From Cheilinus undulatus (lineage: Eukaryota; Chordata; Actinopteri; Labriformes; Labridae), in contig NC_054871.1 of the NCBI RefSeq assembly GCF_018320785.1, forward strand, positions 16,860,339-16,924,338: DNA of 64,000 nucleotides, given 5' to 3'. This document shows positions 11,541-33,969 of this stretch, in pieces. The notes below the pieces were generated by a model that worked only from the letters and a program-made list of their open reading frames with translations, was not told the origin of the DNA and made no database searches. Both the position numbers and the translations under genes were made by a program. The first letter of the stretch is position 1. Each line of letters opens with the position of its first letter.

Positions 11541-12659
11541 TTTGTATTTTCTTCTGCCAAATGGGATCTTGACTGTTTGGGAACCACTAGTTTAGTGAGT
11601 ATGATTTCTTAGATTGTTATGATTTCTAACAGTAGTACATACTGCCAAAACACGAAATAGTAATGCTTATAATTTGACCACAGCAACATTTCTAAGACTG
11701 CTTTTTGTGTAAAGACAATGACACTGAAAAATTAATTAAACTGGCATTCTTAGCATTAGCAGACGGTAACTCCTCCATGAGGTTGAGGTGATTTCATACA
11801 AAGGGAGGAAAATGTTTAAGCCAGTCGAGTAAGGTGATTATGTAATGGTGAATTGTTAAAATAAAAATTGTCTGTCATCATGCCTGCATTTATTAATAAG
11901 CATTTTCACATCTAATAAACATGTTTCTCTCCACCATTAAGTTTTTTTTTGTATTATGGTGTGTGCACAGTAAACATAAAAAAAAAAAAAATGATGTAAC
12001 TTTCTGCCCCAAAAACATCAACCAGTGAAGTGACCTCATTGCCTGCTGCAACCTGATCCTCTTACAGGATTGTCCCTCCTCTGCTCCTCCTCTCAGCAGA
12101 GTCACTTCCTGCAAACTCGCCACTCACTGCACTCTGGCATCATGTGCCGCTGCTGTTACGTGTGAGACGAGCTGCGTTCACCTCTCTTCCCTCCCTCTGC
12201 TGTGTTTTTCCTCTAGTGGAATGTACCAGGCGGTCCTGAAAGGCTTACAAGACATGAAAGAAAGTACTGGAGGGAGGCCAAGAACAAGGGGAAGAGTTTC
12301 AGGCTGCAGCCAATCAGAGTGAAGCTCATGTAGGGTTTGAATGCACAGCAGTGAGCGCTGCCAGTTGTTTTGATGGTACAGTGTGATTATTTACACGTAG
12401 ACAAAAGGGGTTTGGGAGATAATGTGACTCAGCAAATGTTGGTATGAGCACACACCCTTAACGGTTTTGTGGCCAGTGAGTCAGATGGCTCGTGCAATGT
12501 TGCAGAGATGAAAGGCAATCATGATGGTCGGGGCCCACAGAAAGAAAAGCCATGAAAGTTCCAGTAAAAGATAGAATAAGTGACCAGCGAGACCTTAATT
12601 AGAGCCTTCTTTTGACAAGTGATTCATCAAGTTTATTCGTCAAGATGAATAACAAACAT

Positions 12660-12930
12660 TTTCAGATCTCTAGGGACATTACGATACCAGACTTTTGAAC
12701 TTTGATACGATATTGGCAAAATCAAATGGTATCAATGCCTGCTGATGCCAGGGCAATAAAACTTAAGTATTTCACACCCAAAATTGTGGAATTTCTTGTT
12801 TAAAGTGATCAAAAATTGCAGGAAAAATGTTGCTTACAGTCCAAGTGAGCAAAAACATTAGCAATGTAGCAGTGCTGAAGTGTTGCCTATGTTTTTTTGT
12901 GCAGTTTAGACAGTTTTGAGGAGTCTACCT
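12660..12930. repeat. Possible degenerate dispersed repeat
   Basis: Words such as ACGATACCAGACTTTTGA and GATACGATATTGGC are characteristic of a common fish dispersed repeat. No borders can be set and no coding frame is seen. Confidence 0.3.
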
Positions 12931-14043
12931 GCAATTTTAAATGGAGCCGTTCCTCTCCTATGTACCTGTCCTCTGCGAAAGCCGGTCTTGTTAGTAGATA
13001 GTATCATTTTAAAACAAATGGCATCAAAGCATGAAAAATGTTGACGTTACTGATGCTTGTTTTCTATCTTTTTTTATTATCTAAATAAAGAATCATGGAC
13101 AATCAGGTTAAATGATTGATGGAGAAAATAACCAACATGAAAATAGCTGTCACCAGCAGCTCTAATTGTTACAGCGCTTCACTGTAACACAATGTAGGCT
13201 GCTTCACTTTACATTCAGAAATACTTTCACATCCTCTGATGTCATTTCTTCACAAAAACATTCCAAACATTTCCATCTACGTGCTAACCAATGCACAGCA
13301 AACCACATCCCTTTTTGTTATTGACATAGGAGTGTCCTCCAGTGCTCTGTTATTATGCCTGAAGTTGCACAACAGCAAAACAAAGACTGAATATCACATG
13401 GTGACTGAATTTTGCATCATAAGCAGAGCGAGGGGATGGCTTACAGGGCTTGAGCCCCAAATACTTGATCAAAAGCACACAATCTTTCATGTTGATAAAA
13501 AAGTATGTCACTGAAAGTGTTATCATTGATAAATGATGCATAAAGAAATAGACTAAAATGGAAAAAATCGGCCCTGCTGGTGAGCATTCTTGTTGCCAAA
13601 CTGAAAAAATCAGAGTATTTTTCGACCTTCTAAGAGCTTAAAAGCACACTGCTGAATAGAAATACTTTCAACATTGCATTAAATGTGACATTTTTTGCAT
13701 TTCATAAATAAAGCTATATCTGAAACACTATGTGATGCTTGTTATGTCCTTTTTTAAAATGAATTGTTCAAATTGTAAACTTTCACACTAAATTCATACT
13801 CTACCTATATTATATAAAAGGCCGATAAAGAGTATTCAATGCCTTGGATGTTTTGCTTGACCCAGAACATTCACCTTGTTGTTTTTAAACCATTCATGTG
13901 TACCTTTCGCTGTATGCTTTTGGTTATTGTATTCCTGGAAAATAAATCTTCTCCCAAGCTGTAATTGTCTTGCAGACTGAATAAGATTGTCAGGTTTTTC
14001 CTGTGTTTTGCCACATTCCTTTCATTTCATTTATTTATGTGAC

Positions 14044-14345
14044 TCAGACTATGATCAAATAGTGTAGAGCACCCTTTACCTTTAAAAGCCTTCCAGGGCC
14101 AGCTGCTGAGAAGCACCCCTGCAGCATGATGCTGCCAATACCATGCTTCAAAGTGGGGATGGTGTGTTTGTGGTTATGTTCAGTGTTTGGAGTCCACCAA
14201 ACATAACGTCTTGAACGATAGCCAAAAAGCACCATTTTGGTCTTATCAGACCAAAGGAACTTTCTTCCACTTCCCACATCTCCAATTTGTTCAGCAAAGT
14301 CCACAACTTGCATTTTCTCTGCAGCTGTGTCTATGTATGAAGTTT
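14044..14345 (-). pseudogene. Tc1-like transposase fragment (reverse strand)
   Basis: The minus-strand frame reads LWSDKTKMVLFGYRSRRYVW, then HTIPTLKHGIGSIMLQGCFS. These match the first-catalytic-Asp and KHGGGSIMLWGCF segments of Tc1-like transposases. Only about 100 residues of the middle domain remain. The HTH region, the other catalytic residues and the terminal repeats are missing. It is a dead fragment in the mob3a-mknk2 intergenic region. Confidence 0.75.
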
Positions 14346-14599
14346 GCACATCTACTAGCTACAGTACGGTAGTTGAGCTCCCGGCCTACAGTGATGGTGT
14401 GAGACAGACTCCCTGCCTGCCTGCAAGTCACACAAGCCTCCTCCGCCTGTCAATTGTTGTATTTACTGAGGAGTGTTCTCAGTCAAATTGGCACTTAATC
14501 TTAACACTGACACCGCCTTGCCTTGCGCTGCATAACAATATACTCCCCATTTTTTCTAAATGTGTGATTGTGATCTAAAGATGAAGAAAAAGGGTTGAA

Positions 14600-17290
14600 A
14601 TGTGGCAACAAACCCTGCTAGTCTGGTCTGTGTTTCATCATGTATTGGAGTACTTTCTGGGCAGTGAAGTAGCTGTTTGGAACGAACAAAGAATGGGGTG
14701 AATTTTCAATAACACTCAATATTATGCAGCATGTGACAGTTGCAGCTGAACGCACTTGCAGTACTGACAATGCATGACTCAGCTCTTTATACTAGTATAT
14801 AAGTTGTCCTGGTATTTAAGCCAACTCTATAGATGTAAAAATAGGCATGAAAATGTGGGTTACAACAGATTTTACAATGGATTTACAAAAAATCATACTA
14901 GCTTTAAGACAAATTTTATTTTTTAAGGCAAACAGCCTCACAATTGCCCAGATTATGCTTTTTGGCATCTTAAAACTGCATGAAAATAGAGCATATGACT
15001 GCCTCATAAGCAAAAACACTGTACAGTCATTTTTGTTGTAACAAATGTCAGTGAAGTTTTCTCTGAAAAGTTCCACACACAGAAGTTAAGGTCAAAGCTA
15101 TGGTCTTGTTTTCACACTTCAAATGGCTATGAATAGGGGCAACAATGCTCTTGCTATCTATCTCTCTTGCACATACAAACAGCAAACACTACTTGCAAAC
15201 AAATAATAACAAATATTCTGTGTGAAGTTCTACAACCAAAATATAAAAAAAATGTCAGAAATCCATCCAACCGGTCGGCCATTATGTCTTCATATATACT
15301 GTATGACAACAGATGTGTATCAGGCTTAAAGTCAGCCAGACTTTCAAGTTAGCAGTGGGACTAAAAATTCATTTCTGAATTGGCTTAAAGTCACACACTG
15401 TACGCCTGGCTTAAATTTGGGCTACGTGCCAGATATTTCACACTTCTGACTTTGCCTCTATTTTGCATGGTTGCTCCAAGGGGTGTTTGATTCATTACAT
15501 GTGCAGCACCTGTTGTTTTTCAGGTATTAAAAGTGTTCAAATAAGCCTGAAGATGATAAGAAATGTGATTAATTTTGAAATGTATTGTTATTAAAGGCAC
15601 TGAAACACAAGCAGAGTGCAACACACACAAATAAAAATACAAAAATATCTCTGGAATTACATTAGAGCAAAACAAAGCTGTTCTGTGTTCAAGTTGTTTT
15701 ACTGTATATTGGATTAACTTCAGTGGTTCAGTAGGCTGCTCTTTTACTGTATTATCCTCATCATTTACATTTTTGCCAGAGGTTATGCTCGAGCCTTTCC
15801 CTCACAGGAGGATATCAACTTCTTAGAAGTTCACTGCGGAAACGTTTCTTAGAAAACACACAATAAGCAGCAGCCTGGGGCACTGTGACCCTCCCATTGG
15901 AGAAAAGTATGCAGCAAGTTGTAACTCTGTAAGAGGACTGGCTGCTTCAAACCATCGTATCATATCTTCTTGGACTCTGACAGTTTTATTTGAATGTGCT
16001 AGACATGTGCATTGCATGAATACATTTCCCTGTATGGCTGTACCAATTCACGTGATTAGATGCATACAGTGTGTAGGACTGTACTGTTTACAGATAGCAC
16101 AGCAATGCGGTTGCAACAGATCCTGCTGGCTCAGACTTTAAGGTCCCATAAATCAATACAACTTCTTCTATCTTATGAAACATCTTTAGTGTAGATTTGG
16201 GATTTTATCTTCAAGTTGCTAGTGTCACTGGGGCTGTATAAACACTGTAAACATAAAAATTTCTGCCCTCTTTATTCTGTAGTGTGGGAACATTATCACC
16301 AAATAAATATATATTAGCAGTAAAGCTATTATGTTTACATTGATGTAAATGTAAAAAAAACTAAACATCCATTCTGGTCATACAGTTGTATCCTATTGAA
16401 ATAGTTGTTGTGTCTTGCATGTCATTAAAAACATTCTGAAAATTCAGCCTCATCTGCTTAAAACAAAGTTGTGAGAATTTAAAATGAAACTGAGCCTACA
16501 TCGGCTGGATTAGTGAGCTTTGTGTGACAAAAAATGCGTTGAGTTATGAAAAGTAATTTACAATGCAGCCGACTGTATTTGGAAGTCATGCACTAAATGT
16601 ATGAGAATGCTGTTTGTTTCACACATCCTCTGATTTGGCAATGGCAGTTTGATTTGCTTGCATCTAAAATTACAGCATTTTCTAGAGGAGCAGTGTTGCC
16701 CATAACTACAAGAACAACAGAGGTACACCTCTTTTGCATCGTGTTTCCTTCTGGAATAACCTCTGCCTATAAAGAGAGGCTCCTTTGAGTATCATCTGAT
16801 TGAGTTCCATTCACATAAGAGCCATCTTGATGCCACCTGAAGTTATTTATAATGTCCTGACCCTCTTCCCTCTGACCTGTAGTGACACAGACCCACCCCC
16901 TTACGCTTGTACGTGTGATCTTGTTTTCTTACTAAAACTTTGACAACAGCATGTGCTCTTGGCTAGGGATAGGAAGCCAGCAGCTTGCGTAATGTTTGCT
17001 ACCACTGGGCTTATGTTTAAGGGGCAGAAGGTGAGAGCGGGAGGAGGAGGAGAGGCAGCAAGCCTCCAGTCACAAGACATTCAAATCCTGAAAACAAACC
17101 GTACATGGTTTTAACTTTAACACCTTAGATAAACATTACATTAATGCGATAAAGAGCAGGATTGTAGAATAGGGATAATATATGAAGATTAAGAACCATT
17201 AGCAAAGCTCACTGGACAAGTGGTTTGACAACAAGATGCAAAAACAAAATAAAGCAACACACTCCTTTGCATAAAATTCTGGATGAGTTA
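14600..17290. other. Intergenic, no gene seen
   Basis: There is no coding frame with splice support, no RNA gene and no clear transposon. The segment at about 16800-17080 is less AT-rich and could be regulatory, but nothing specific supports that. Confidence 0.4.
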
Positions 17291-17299
17291 TGCCACATT

Positions 17300-17678
17300 T
17301 GACATTAAGATGTGATGCAATGCCATATACCATATTATGGTACGATGCAATACCATATGACATGACACAATACAATATTTTACAATACCACACGTATGAT
17401 ACAAAACATACTGTATGATATGATATGATACAGTATGCACATTAATACAATGCTATTTGATGAGCGCAATATAATATATACAACATGATACATAGAATGT
17501 AATACAATGTGATGCAATATGACAACATACCATACCATACCATATGATACAATAAGGTGCTGTACAGTTTGATATGATGCAAAATGAAAGGACACAATAT
17601 AATGCAGGGTGATGTAATATATTATAATATTTTGCTTTTTAATAATATAATATGATCTTATATAACATAATATACAAA
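17300..17678. repeat. Degenerate pentanucleotide satellite, left arm
   Basis: The sequence runs in roughly 5-bp steps of the ATACN/ATATG type (for example GATATGATATGATACAGTAT and CATACCATACCATACC), with many substitutions. Minus-strand frames stay open only because of this composition. Confidence 0.7.
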
Positions 17679-17996
17679 ATGGTAAATTGGCTTAAGCTTA
17701 CTTTTCTAATCATCTAACTACTCAAAGCACTTTTAAACCACAAGTGACACCTATCCATTCACACCTGTACACTCTAGATTCACACACTGATGGTGAAGGC
17801 TGCTATAGAGAATAAGCCACGTAATTAATCCTATTCAAACGCATCCATACCAATTCACATGCCATCAACAAAGCAGCGGGAGCAAATTTGGGTTGGGTGT
17901 CATACCTAAGGACACATCAACATGTGACTGCAGGAGCTGAGGATCGAACTCTTGACCTTCTGATTGCAATATGACCCACTCTACCTCACCAAACCC
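17679..17996 (+). mobile_element. Fish interspersed element inserted in the satellite
   Basis: This segment, unlike its flanks, starts ATGGTAAATTGGCTTAAGC. It contains ACTCAAAGCACTTTTAAACC, CACACACTGATGGTGAAGGC, AAGGACACATCAACATGTG and a tRNA-like GGATCGAACTCTTGACCTTC. This is the familiar layout of a very common teleost repeat. It splits the pentamer array in two. Confidence 0.65.
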
Positions 17997-17997
17997 C

Positions 17998-18600
17998 AAT
18001 GCATATATGCGATAAAATATATGATATTATATGTAATACAATACTTTATATGATACAATACAGTATGACACAATAAGTCTAATATGGTCATAGTATATGA
18101 TGTTAGGATATGATGCAAGATGAGATGTACAGTATGGGATATATGGGACAAATGATACAGTGCGTTACAATGCAATACAAGACAGTGAAATACAAATCAG
18201 AGGGGTTCATTTTGAAATGATAAGATATGATATATGGTAGGATGCAGTACAATACAATACTTTACATACTGTATGATAGGTATGATATGATATGATACAA
18301 CATGGTACATTGCCACCCAAAAACTACATCCCAACAAAATGAATACCATAAGATACCATATCATACTGTACCATACTGACAAAAACATACTATAGCATAG
18401 CATAGCATAGCATAGCATACCGTACCGCAGCATACAGTACCGTACCATACCATTCCACACCAAACCATCCCATCCCATCCCTGTACCATACCAATAAACA
18501 TTAGTACAATTTGATATGGCATGATAAAAAACAATACATTGCGAGTCTATACAATATGATATGATAAAATATTTTACAATACTGGGCATGATACAGTCCC
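17998..18600. repeat. Degenerate pentanucleotide satellite, right arm
   Basis: This is the same 5-bp periodic sequence as the left arm. It includes a cleaner block of (GCATA)n near 18393-18420 and (CATCC)/(CATAC)-type units near 18420-18490, consistent with local expansion within an old array. Confidence 0.7.
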
Positions 18601-19019
18601 CTACCTTATGGCAAGACAAGAAATAAAAAGGATAAGACAAAGTACAGGGGAATTTGTTTTGCACTCTGCTGCTCAAAAAGCAGTCTGCTGTACATTTAAG
18701 AGTTATTAACTGAATCAATAAGATCAGTCTTAACAGTATAGCTATTACCAAAAGGCTTACCATCACATGAACAGAGCTTCTGTCAAAATGCCTTTCATCT
18801 TTTAAGACTTGTGGATATAATTATGGACTTGTCATGTCTGTGCCAGTATTGCTTTGGCATCTCACAATTAGCAGATGGGTTAGAGATGCACACATTTCTG
18901 CATCATCAGGGTTCTTGGATTTCTCTCATTATCACAGCCATGAGACAGCGTCTACACGTTTGTCTCAACAGCCTCCTCATCGGGCTTCAAAACGTGCTGT
19001 GTCCATATTATCACATGAC

Positions 19020-19020
<1 letters not shown>

Positions 19021-19072
<52 letters not shown>
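19021..19072. repeat. (TATC)n microsatellite, 13 units
   Basis: A perfect run of 13 tetranucleotide units makes this a likely polymorphic locus. Confidence 0.95.
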
Positions 19073-20569
19073 ACCCCCTAAACAAATCATGTTTTACTGT
19101 CACAGTTTGATAAATATAGCAGCAGCATGATCAAAAGTTCATCACTGTTTTGATTCTCATTTTACACAAATACGTTTATATACTAGTGATGTTCCTTGTT
19201 AGGGATCAAAGACAAACTCACAAAAAGAAAATCATTAACTCAAATATAATGCTCTGTTCTAGAACATTTAACAACTAGAGTGTATAAAATAATAAAAATA
19301 TAACTTTACCTCTCCATCTGTGACAATAATACTGCAGATGGCCTACTTATAATACAAATATCACTAAGGAGTTGTACTGTCTTGCTTTGATTCATATACT
19401 GCAGGAGTCATCAGCTACATGTCTGCAACACAGGGGGCAGACTGTTAAATAAACTTTTTCTCTCTAATTAACATGCAGTTGATTAAATACTTTTATTCTC
19501 TTTAAAATGTACCTCATTTTCGGTCTTAAACTGTGAACTCAGTCCTTCAGTGGGTTGATTTTGATACTTAAGACACATATTTCATATTTCAGTGCTGCCA
19601 TGTAGTACCTGATCTGGGTTGGATACGCTGCGTTCTCACTGGTGAAAAACACATGCAGTCTTCTTTATGTTCCTTTTAAATAAGCATGTATGTATGATAA
19701 TGTTAAAAGACTTGTGAAATGATGCAACAGCTGCAGGCATTTGCCCCATGTCTGAGTTAGTGCATGTACTAGTGTTTTTTTACTACAAGTTTGAAAGAAT
19801 TATTACTTAAATGTCTTCTAAATGAGCATTTCAGTATGCCAGTTTGTTTTAATTGACTTCTGAAATGCTGCAGCAGCTGTATTTTGCCCCATGTCTGAGT
19901 CGGTGCATGTGGTGACTCAGACGTGACTTTCTATGTTCACCCATCTGGCCACAGTCATTCATCACGGGGTGTGAGAATAACGTTTAAGGCATCATAAATG
20001 CAAATTCTTCCACCTCCCGTGCAAACAGACGGACAATGGGGTGGCGTATGTCTGCGTGCAGTGATTGTTTCTGCATTGAACATAGCACAAAGCTGAATAA
20101 TCTGGTCCTGACGTCCACTGACTACCGCAGTAACAGTTATCATGATTCCAATGCTGTCATGGCTTAAACTGGAGGATCTGGTCCGTCGACATGTTGCACT
20201 TGTCCCGTCTCTGTCCTCCTCCATTCACGTCCATGTTCCCGTTTTCATCAAAACAACCGTCGCTGCTGATTGTGTCTATGCGCACGTAACCGCCGTTTCA
20301 CTCCCTCATACATCCCGTTGTGGGGCCTCTGACAAAACGCAGCCCTCCAGTCGCGTTCCATTTCGTGTTTATTCACTATTTGTTTTCCACATCTTTTCTG
20401 AAACGTGTTCAAAATGTATTCAAACGAATTTAAACTGCTTAGAGTAATTACTCGGACAAGCATTTTGCATTCTACACCACGACGAGCTGGCATTTTATAT
20501 TTTACACCCTGTGAAGAATTAAAATTTTCAAGGAGAGAACGGAATGGAACCTAGCCCACGTATCCTTTT

Positions 20570-20680
20570 CCAGAAAGCACGTGATCCTTCTGGTCTGTTG
20601 ATGCAGTCCTAGGGAGGGAGGAGACGAGGAGGAGTCAACGGGGAGGTTATAAAAAGACTTGCAGTGTTGCTTGTGTGCCA
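20570..20680 (+). promoter_or_regulatory. mknk2: mknk2 core promoter with TATA box and E-box
   Basis: A TATAAAAA box lies at 20648-20655 in a CpG-enriched region, and a CACGTG E-box lies at 20578-20583. A TATA box predicts a start near 20675-20685. A donor, GTGAGT, at 20792-20797 then ends a short non-coding first exon. The CACGTG is a potential MYC/USF/MITF-type site, which is inference only. Confidence 0.6.
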
Positions 20681-20791
20681 CCTTCCACGCACATCCTATC
20701 AGGCGTTTCCCCCCACGACCGTCCTCTGCGGCTTGTGAAGCAGTGGGTCAAACAACGACGCTAACACTGGAGCTGTAAAATTACCAACGGG
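20680..20791 (+). other. mknk2: mknk2 non-coding exon 1
   Basis: It runs from the predicted TATA-directed start to the GTGAGT donor at 20792. It contains no ATG, so the leader has no upstream start in this exon. Confidence 0.55.
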
Positions 20792-21394
20792 GTGAGTAAT
20801 TAAACTATATTTGTTGGAGGTTATGCTTTGCCTTTTTAAAGAGTAGAGTTCACATTTTCACTCAAACTACAGCAGTTATGTAGGAATATTAACGCCCCAC
20901 TAACCGTTGTCTGATTTAAATGTTTAATCTGTCACAACGGTCGAGTCGCGTCAACTGCTAGCGAGTTAACGGTTGTGGCTCGCGAGCGTGTCGATGCTAA
21001 CTAGCCTCACTGCGGTTGTGGGCCCCTTTCTTTGCTAATAATCTCAAACGGCATTACATTTTAGGCACGTATGCTTGATTTGCCCTAAGTTAAGCATTGT
21101 ATTTGGGTTTTCTTGGATAGTCTCACTGAACACGGCCTAGTCAGGTGGCAGGGAATAACTTAAGAGTTGGGCTAAACGTGTGTGGCGTTGTAGTTAGCTG
21201 CTGCTCTGTGATTGTTTTTATTGCCCAGTTACCATGTGGTGTATGTAAGAAAGCACTACCCTGCCATCATTCCGATCATTTAGCTCAACATTTATAGTGA
21301 CTTTCATAAGCTATGGATTGTATTTTGTTGTCTATGTGATTTTCTGTGTTTTCGATATGTAGTAACACTGCGGTATGTTTTGTGTTGTCTGCAG

Positions 21395-21562
21395 GGCTCC
21401 CGTTTAAAGCGCCGCAGCAAGCTGACCATCCAGCGCAGTGTGATCACTTGCGACTTTCTCTGAAACGCCCTGCTGTTTCGGAGAAGTTGAAATTGATATA
21501 TCAAAAATTAAACCACTGCAGCCGCCGCACATCCACCAAAAATTACCCCAAATCGAAGCAAA
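21395..21562 (+). other. mknk2: mknk2 5'UTR part of exon 2
   Basis: The acceptor TGTCTGCAG ends at 21394. The leader has no ATG before the start at 21563, whose context (A at -3, G at +4) is strong. Confidence 0.75.
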
Positions 21563-30808
<9,246 letters not shown>

Positions 30809-33765
30809 ACTCTGTCAACCCTGACCTCCTTGACCTTCCGTTAAGATTCAAGTCCAGACTGCCATGAGACTCTCCCTCTCCTTCTCTGGCCCCTCTCCCT
30901 GACTCTAGCTGGCCTTGGTTCCTCTGCCATTCAGGCTTTCTTGCCTCGCTGTAAAGGGAGATGCTGCCCGCATCCCTTTCTTTAAATGCCTTCTGCCCTT
31001 CTGCAGCACTTCTGAAGCACATCAGCCCAGGGCCGGCTTATAGCAAACACACACAAATGTGTATGTCAGGGTTTTGGAGGAGGGCCAGTTCATGATTTGG
31101 GAGAGAAAGAAAGAGAGAAGTATTTTCTAAGTTATTTTCTTTTCTTTCCTCCATGAAACTCAGTTCAGAAGAAATCCGAACACTTATCTCTTCAAGACTA
31201 AGCTCAGACACCAAAGGACAACCTGTTGTGCTGCTCCCACTTTACAACTGGATCCACTGTGAATTAAGTTATCTGGAATGTTCTCTTTGCCTGTATGTAT
31301 ATGCACAAATGGCCCTTCTGCAGATACGTACAAGCTTATGCAATATGCCAAGGTGAAGGCTGTTTCTGTCTCCAGTATGAGGGATTCAGTACGAGGTTTG
31401 GAAGGGCTACAAGCCAATGCTGTCCGTGCCTGGTGCGGTCCATTATGTGGCTGGGGACTTCAAAGATTTTTTTTTTCCTCAATTTAAGATGAATTCCTAA
31501 ACACTGAGCCTCTTCTGTAAAATGTCTGAGATAAAACAAGCACCCATCTAGCTTTGTGGCCATGCACTTAAATGCTCCTAGACAGAGCAAGGAATGTTTG
31601 TCAGTACTCAGCCAGTAGACCCATTCATACCATTGATTTTATGAACATGTATACCAAATTACACTTCTCAGTGTTTGACACCATCAGACAAGTCTAATAG
31701 TATTGAATTTAAACTATTGCACTTGATTTGTGATGGCAGGGCCACCTCATAATTGGACATGTTACCTTGCTCTGAAGTATATATTTGGTATGGTGGTACA
31801 AGTTAATTATGTTAATTGCTAGGCAAGCTAAACCGGGTCAGTGTTACTGTCATTGTAAAGATTTCATGACATGTCCTCTTGCCACAACCAGAAGTTGTAT
31901 TTTTCTTTTTTTTTCTTTTTTATCAAAAAGTCAATTTATGCATTAGATTTAACCTTGAAGATTTTGGAAGTAAAGGTTAGAACTCCTCTCAGGGGTTTGA
32001 AAAGCACATTTTGGCCAACATGACCTGGGTGTCAACTATTGAATGAATACATTTTTTGGACCATCATTTTTTTGTGTTGTTTTTGATCAGTTACCCCTTT
32101 CTAAAATGACATCACGAATAATTCTCATAAAAATGAAGAGGCAGGTGTGACTTAAAAAAAGAAAAGCATTAAAAAAGGAAAAACATTCCACAAAAAGAAA
32201 AACAAACAAAAAAAGTCTTCCATGGACGTGTAGCTGTATTAAGTTTACTTTATTTTTCATGTTTGAAAACTCCATGTCAATGTGCCACACTGATTTCTTT
32301 TTCCCCTTTTTGTATGGCTGTTGATAAGCTTTTATTTTCTACATGGTGATTTTCATGCAGGTGCTGTTCAGTTCAGGTGAAACACCGGATGTTTTCCTTT
32401 AATTTTTTTATGTTTTGTGTTTTTAAAAGTTGAGAGTATGTGATGTTTGAGGCGAGATGGAAAGTTTAGTTGACCTGGAGCGTTCATGCCCAGCGAAGGC
32501 GAGTTTTTAAGTTTTATTTTTTTATGTACGAGTTGGCAATAATCTTTTTTTTGTTGTTCAGATTAAGTTCATTAAGCTCATTTGAAACTGACAGGTAATG
32601 GACTTGGTGATGAGGCCTCACAACACTGTAGCCATTTCACCAAAGAGGGTTCAAGTCACAACTTCGAACATGTTTGATCCATCACCTGGCAGTGAAAGTG
32701 GGGACTTCTGATTGTCTACATCCTGTTGCCAGCACTGCAGCAACGGTACTCTACTAAGTGGCTCCCTTGGTGTCAAGTGACCCATAATGCTGATAATAGG
32801 ACACTGTAATAGTTCTAAAATACTTTCTACAGATGCATAGTTATGGGGTTTTATGTCTTATAATAAGACTTACTTGAATTTGTGTATGCAGCTGTTTCTT
32901 CTCCACTTGGGAAACTACTTTGCTATCAGTAATGTCAAAGCATTAAGCTGATGATCAAGGCAATCCTGGGGTTTTTGAAAATACCAATACAGTTCAGTGT
33001 TCTGCCTTTTCTCCCTTTTGAGCATCAAACAAGTTAGTCCCTACTTTTGGATAGGGTTGGATACTCAGAAGCGCACAGACTTTGGCCATACTCTGTCATA
33101 TCCTTAATGGTATTGTAGAGTTTTCTTGGTCATGACCATTTCTACTTTTGTCACATGGCAGTAGCTTTTCAGACTGCCTTTTATTTGGGGGGTGGGATTG
33201 GGCAAAATGATATCTCTAAGCCTCGCAATTTTTATATTGTCAGTCATTTTGAAGTAAGAAGTGTTAAAAATTCAGTGATTGATTCATTCAAATGGACAGT
33301 CCATCACCATCATCATACTCCTCCCCACGATTTGAATGTAGCCTGCAGGCAAAAGCATTTACAATCCAGCAACATTGATCAGATCTTTTATAAATAGTTT
33401 GTTTAATGGACATGGTGTGGGGTCATTCTGTCCACGTCAATACAGATTTTTTTTAAAGAGTTGACACATCTGTTTAACACTGTCTGAATCACCCCACAAA
33501 CCCCATTCTGTCCATGGGGGGAAAATTAAAAACATCCTTTAAAATACAGAAAAATATTTTGATTTAAAATAAGCACTTTACTGTACCATGTGAATGATTG
33601 CAGTTCACTCAAGGCAACAGTTATGACAGTTGCAACAGAATTTTGTATTGTTTTTCTAAAAAAATGCAATAAAATGCTTTGACCTACACCCAGTTGTCCA
33701 TGTGGTTACTGTTAATGTTTCCTTCTTTTGTTAAGTTGAATAAAATATATTTTACTGGCATTCAA
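30809..33765 (+). other. mknk2: mknk2 3'UTR
   Basis: About 2.9 kb lies between the TGA at 30806-30808 and two AATAAA signals, at 33668-33673 and 33739-33744. It contains T-rich and ATTTA-type stretches but no ORF with coding character. The length is inferred from the absence of an earlier well-formed signal with a GT-rich follow-up. Confidence 0.6.
33668..33744 (+). terminator. mknk2: mknk2 polyadenylation signals (two AATAAA)
   Basis: AATAAA occurs at 33668-33673 and again at 33739-33744. Downstream T/GT-rich sequence follows each, so alternative cleavage about 70 nt apart is possible. Confidence 0.6.
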
Positions 33766-33937
33766 TCTGTCCTGTATCTTTAGTTTCATATTAACCAGGA
33801 GTGTTATCAAGTGGCCAAGGCTGAGGCCACTTCATCTGATTCACTGCTGTAAATCGCTTTTATCAGTTCCACTCCCTGATACCTGAGCTGACTTTGTCTC
33901 ATGTGTCCTTGGCTGTTGGTAAATATGAGCTCAGTTG

Positions 33938-33967
33938 CCCCCCCCCCCACACACACACACACACACA
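33938..33967. repeat. Poly-C plus (CA)n microsatellite
   Basis: A run of about 11 C is followed by about nine CA units just beyond the end of mknk2. Confidence 0.9.
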
Positions 33968-33969
33968 GA

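Noticed and set aside
18197..18766. Long minus-strand open frame (189 codons), with shorter ones at 17199-17595 and 17981-18175
   Set aside because: They arise from the pentanucleotide satellite, whose composition avoids stops on that strand. The products are low-complexity Tyr/His/Ile strings without domains, and no splice or start context supports them.
18811..19130. Plus-strand frames containing repeated YLSI
   Set aside because: The repeat is simply the translated (TATC)n microsatellite.
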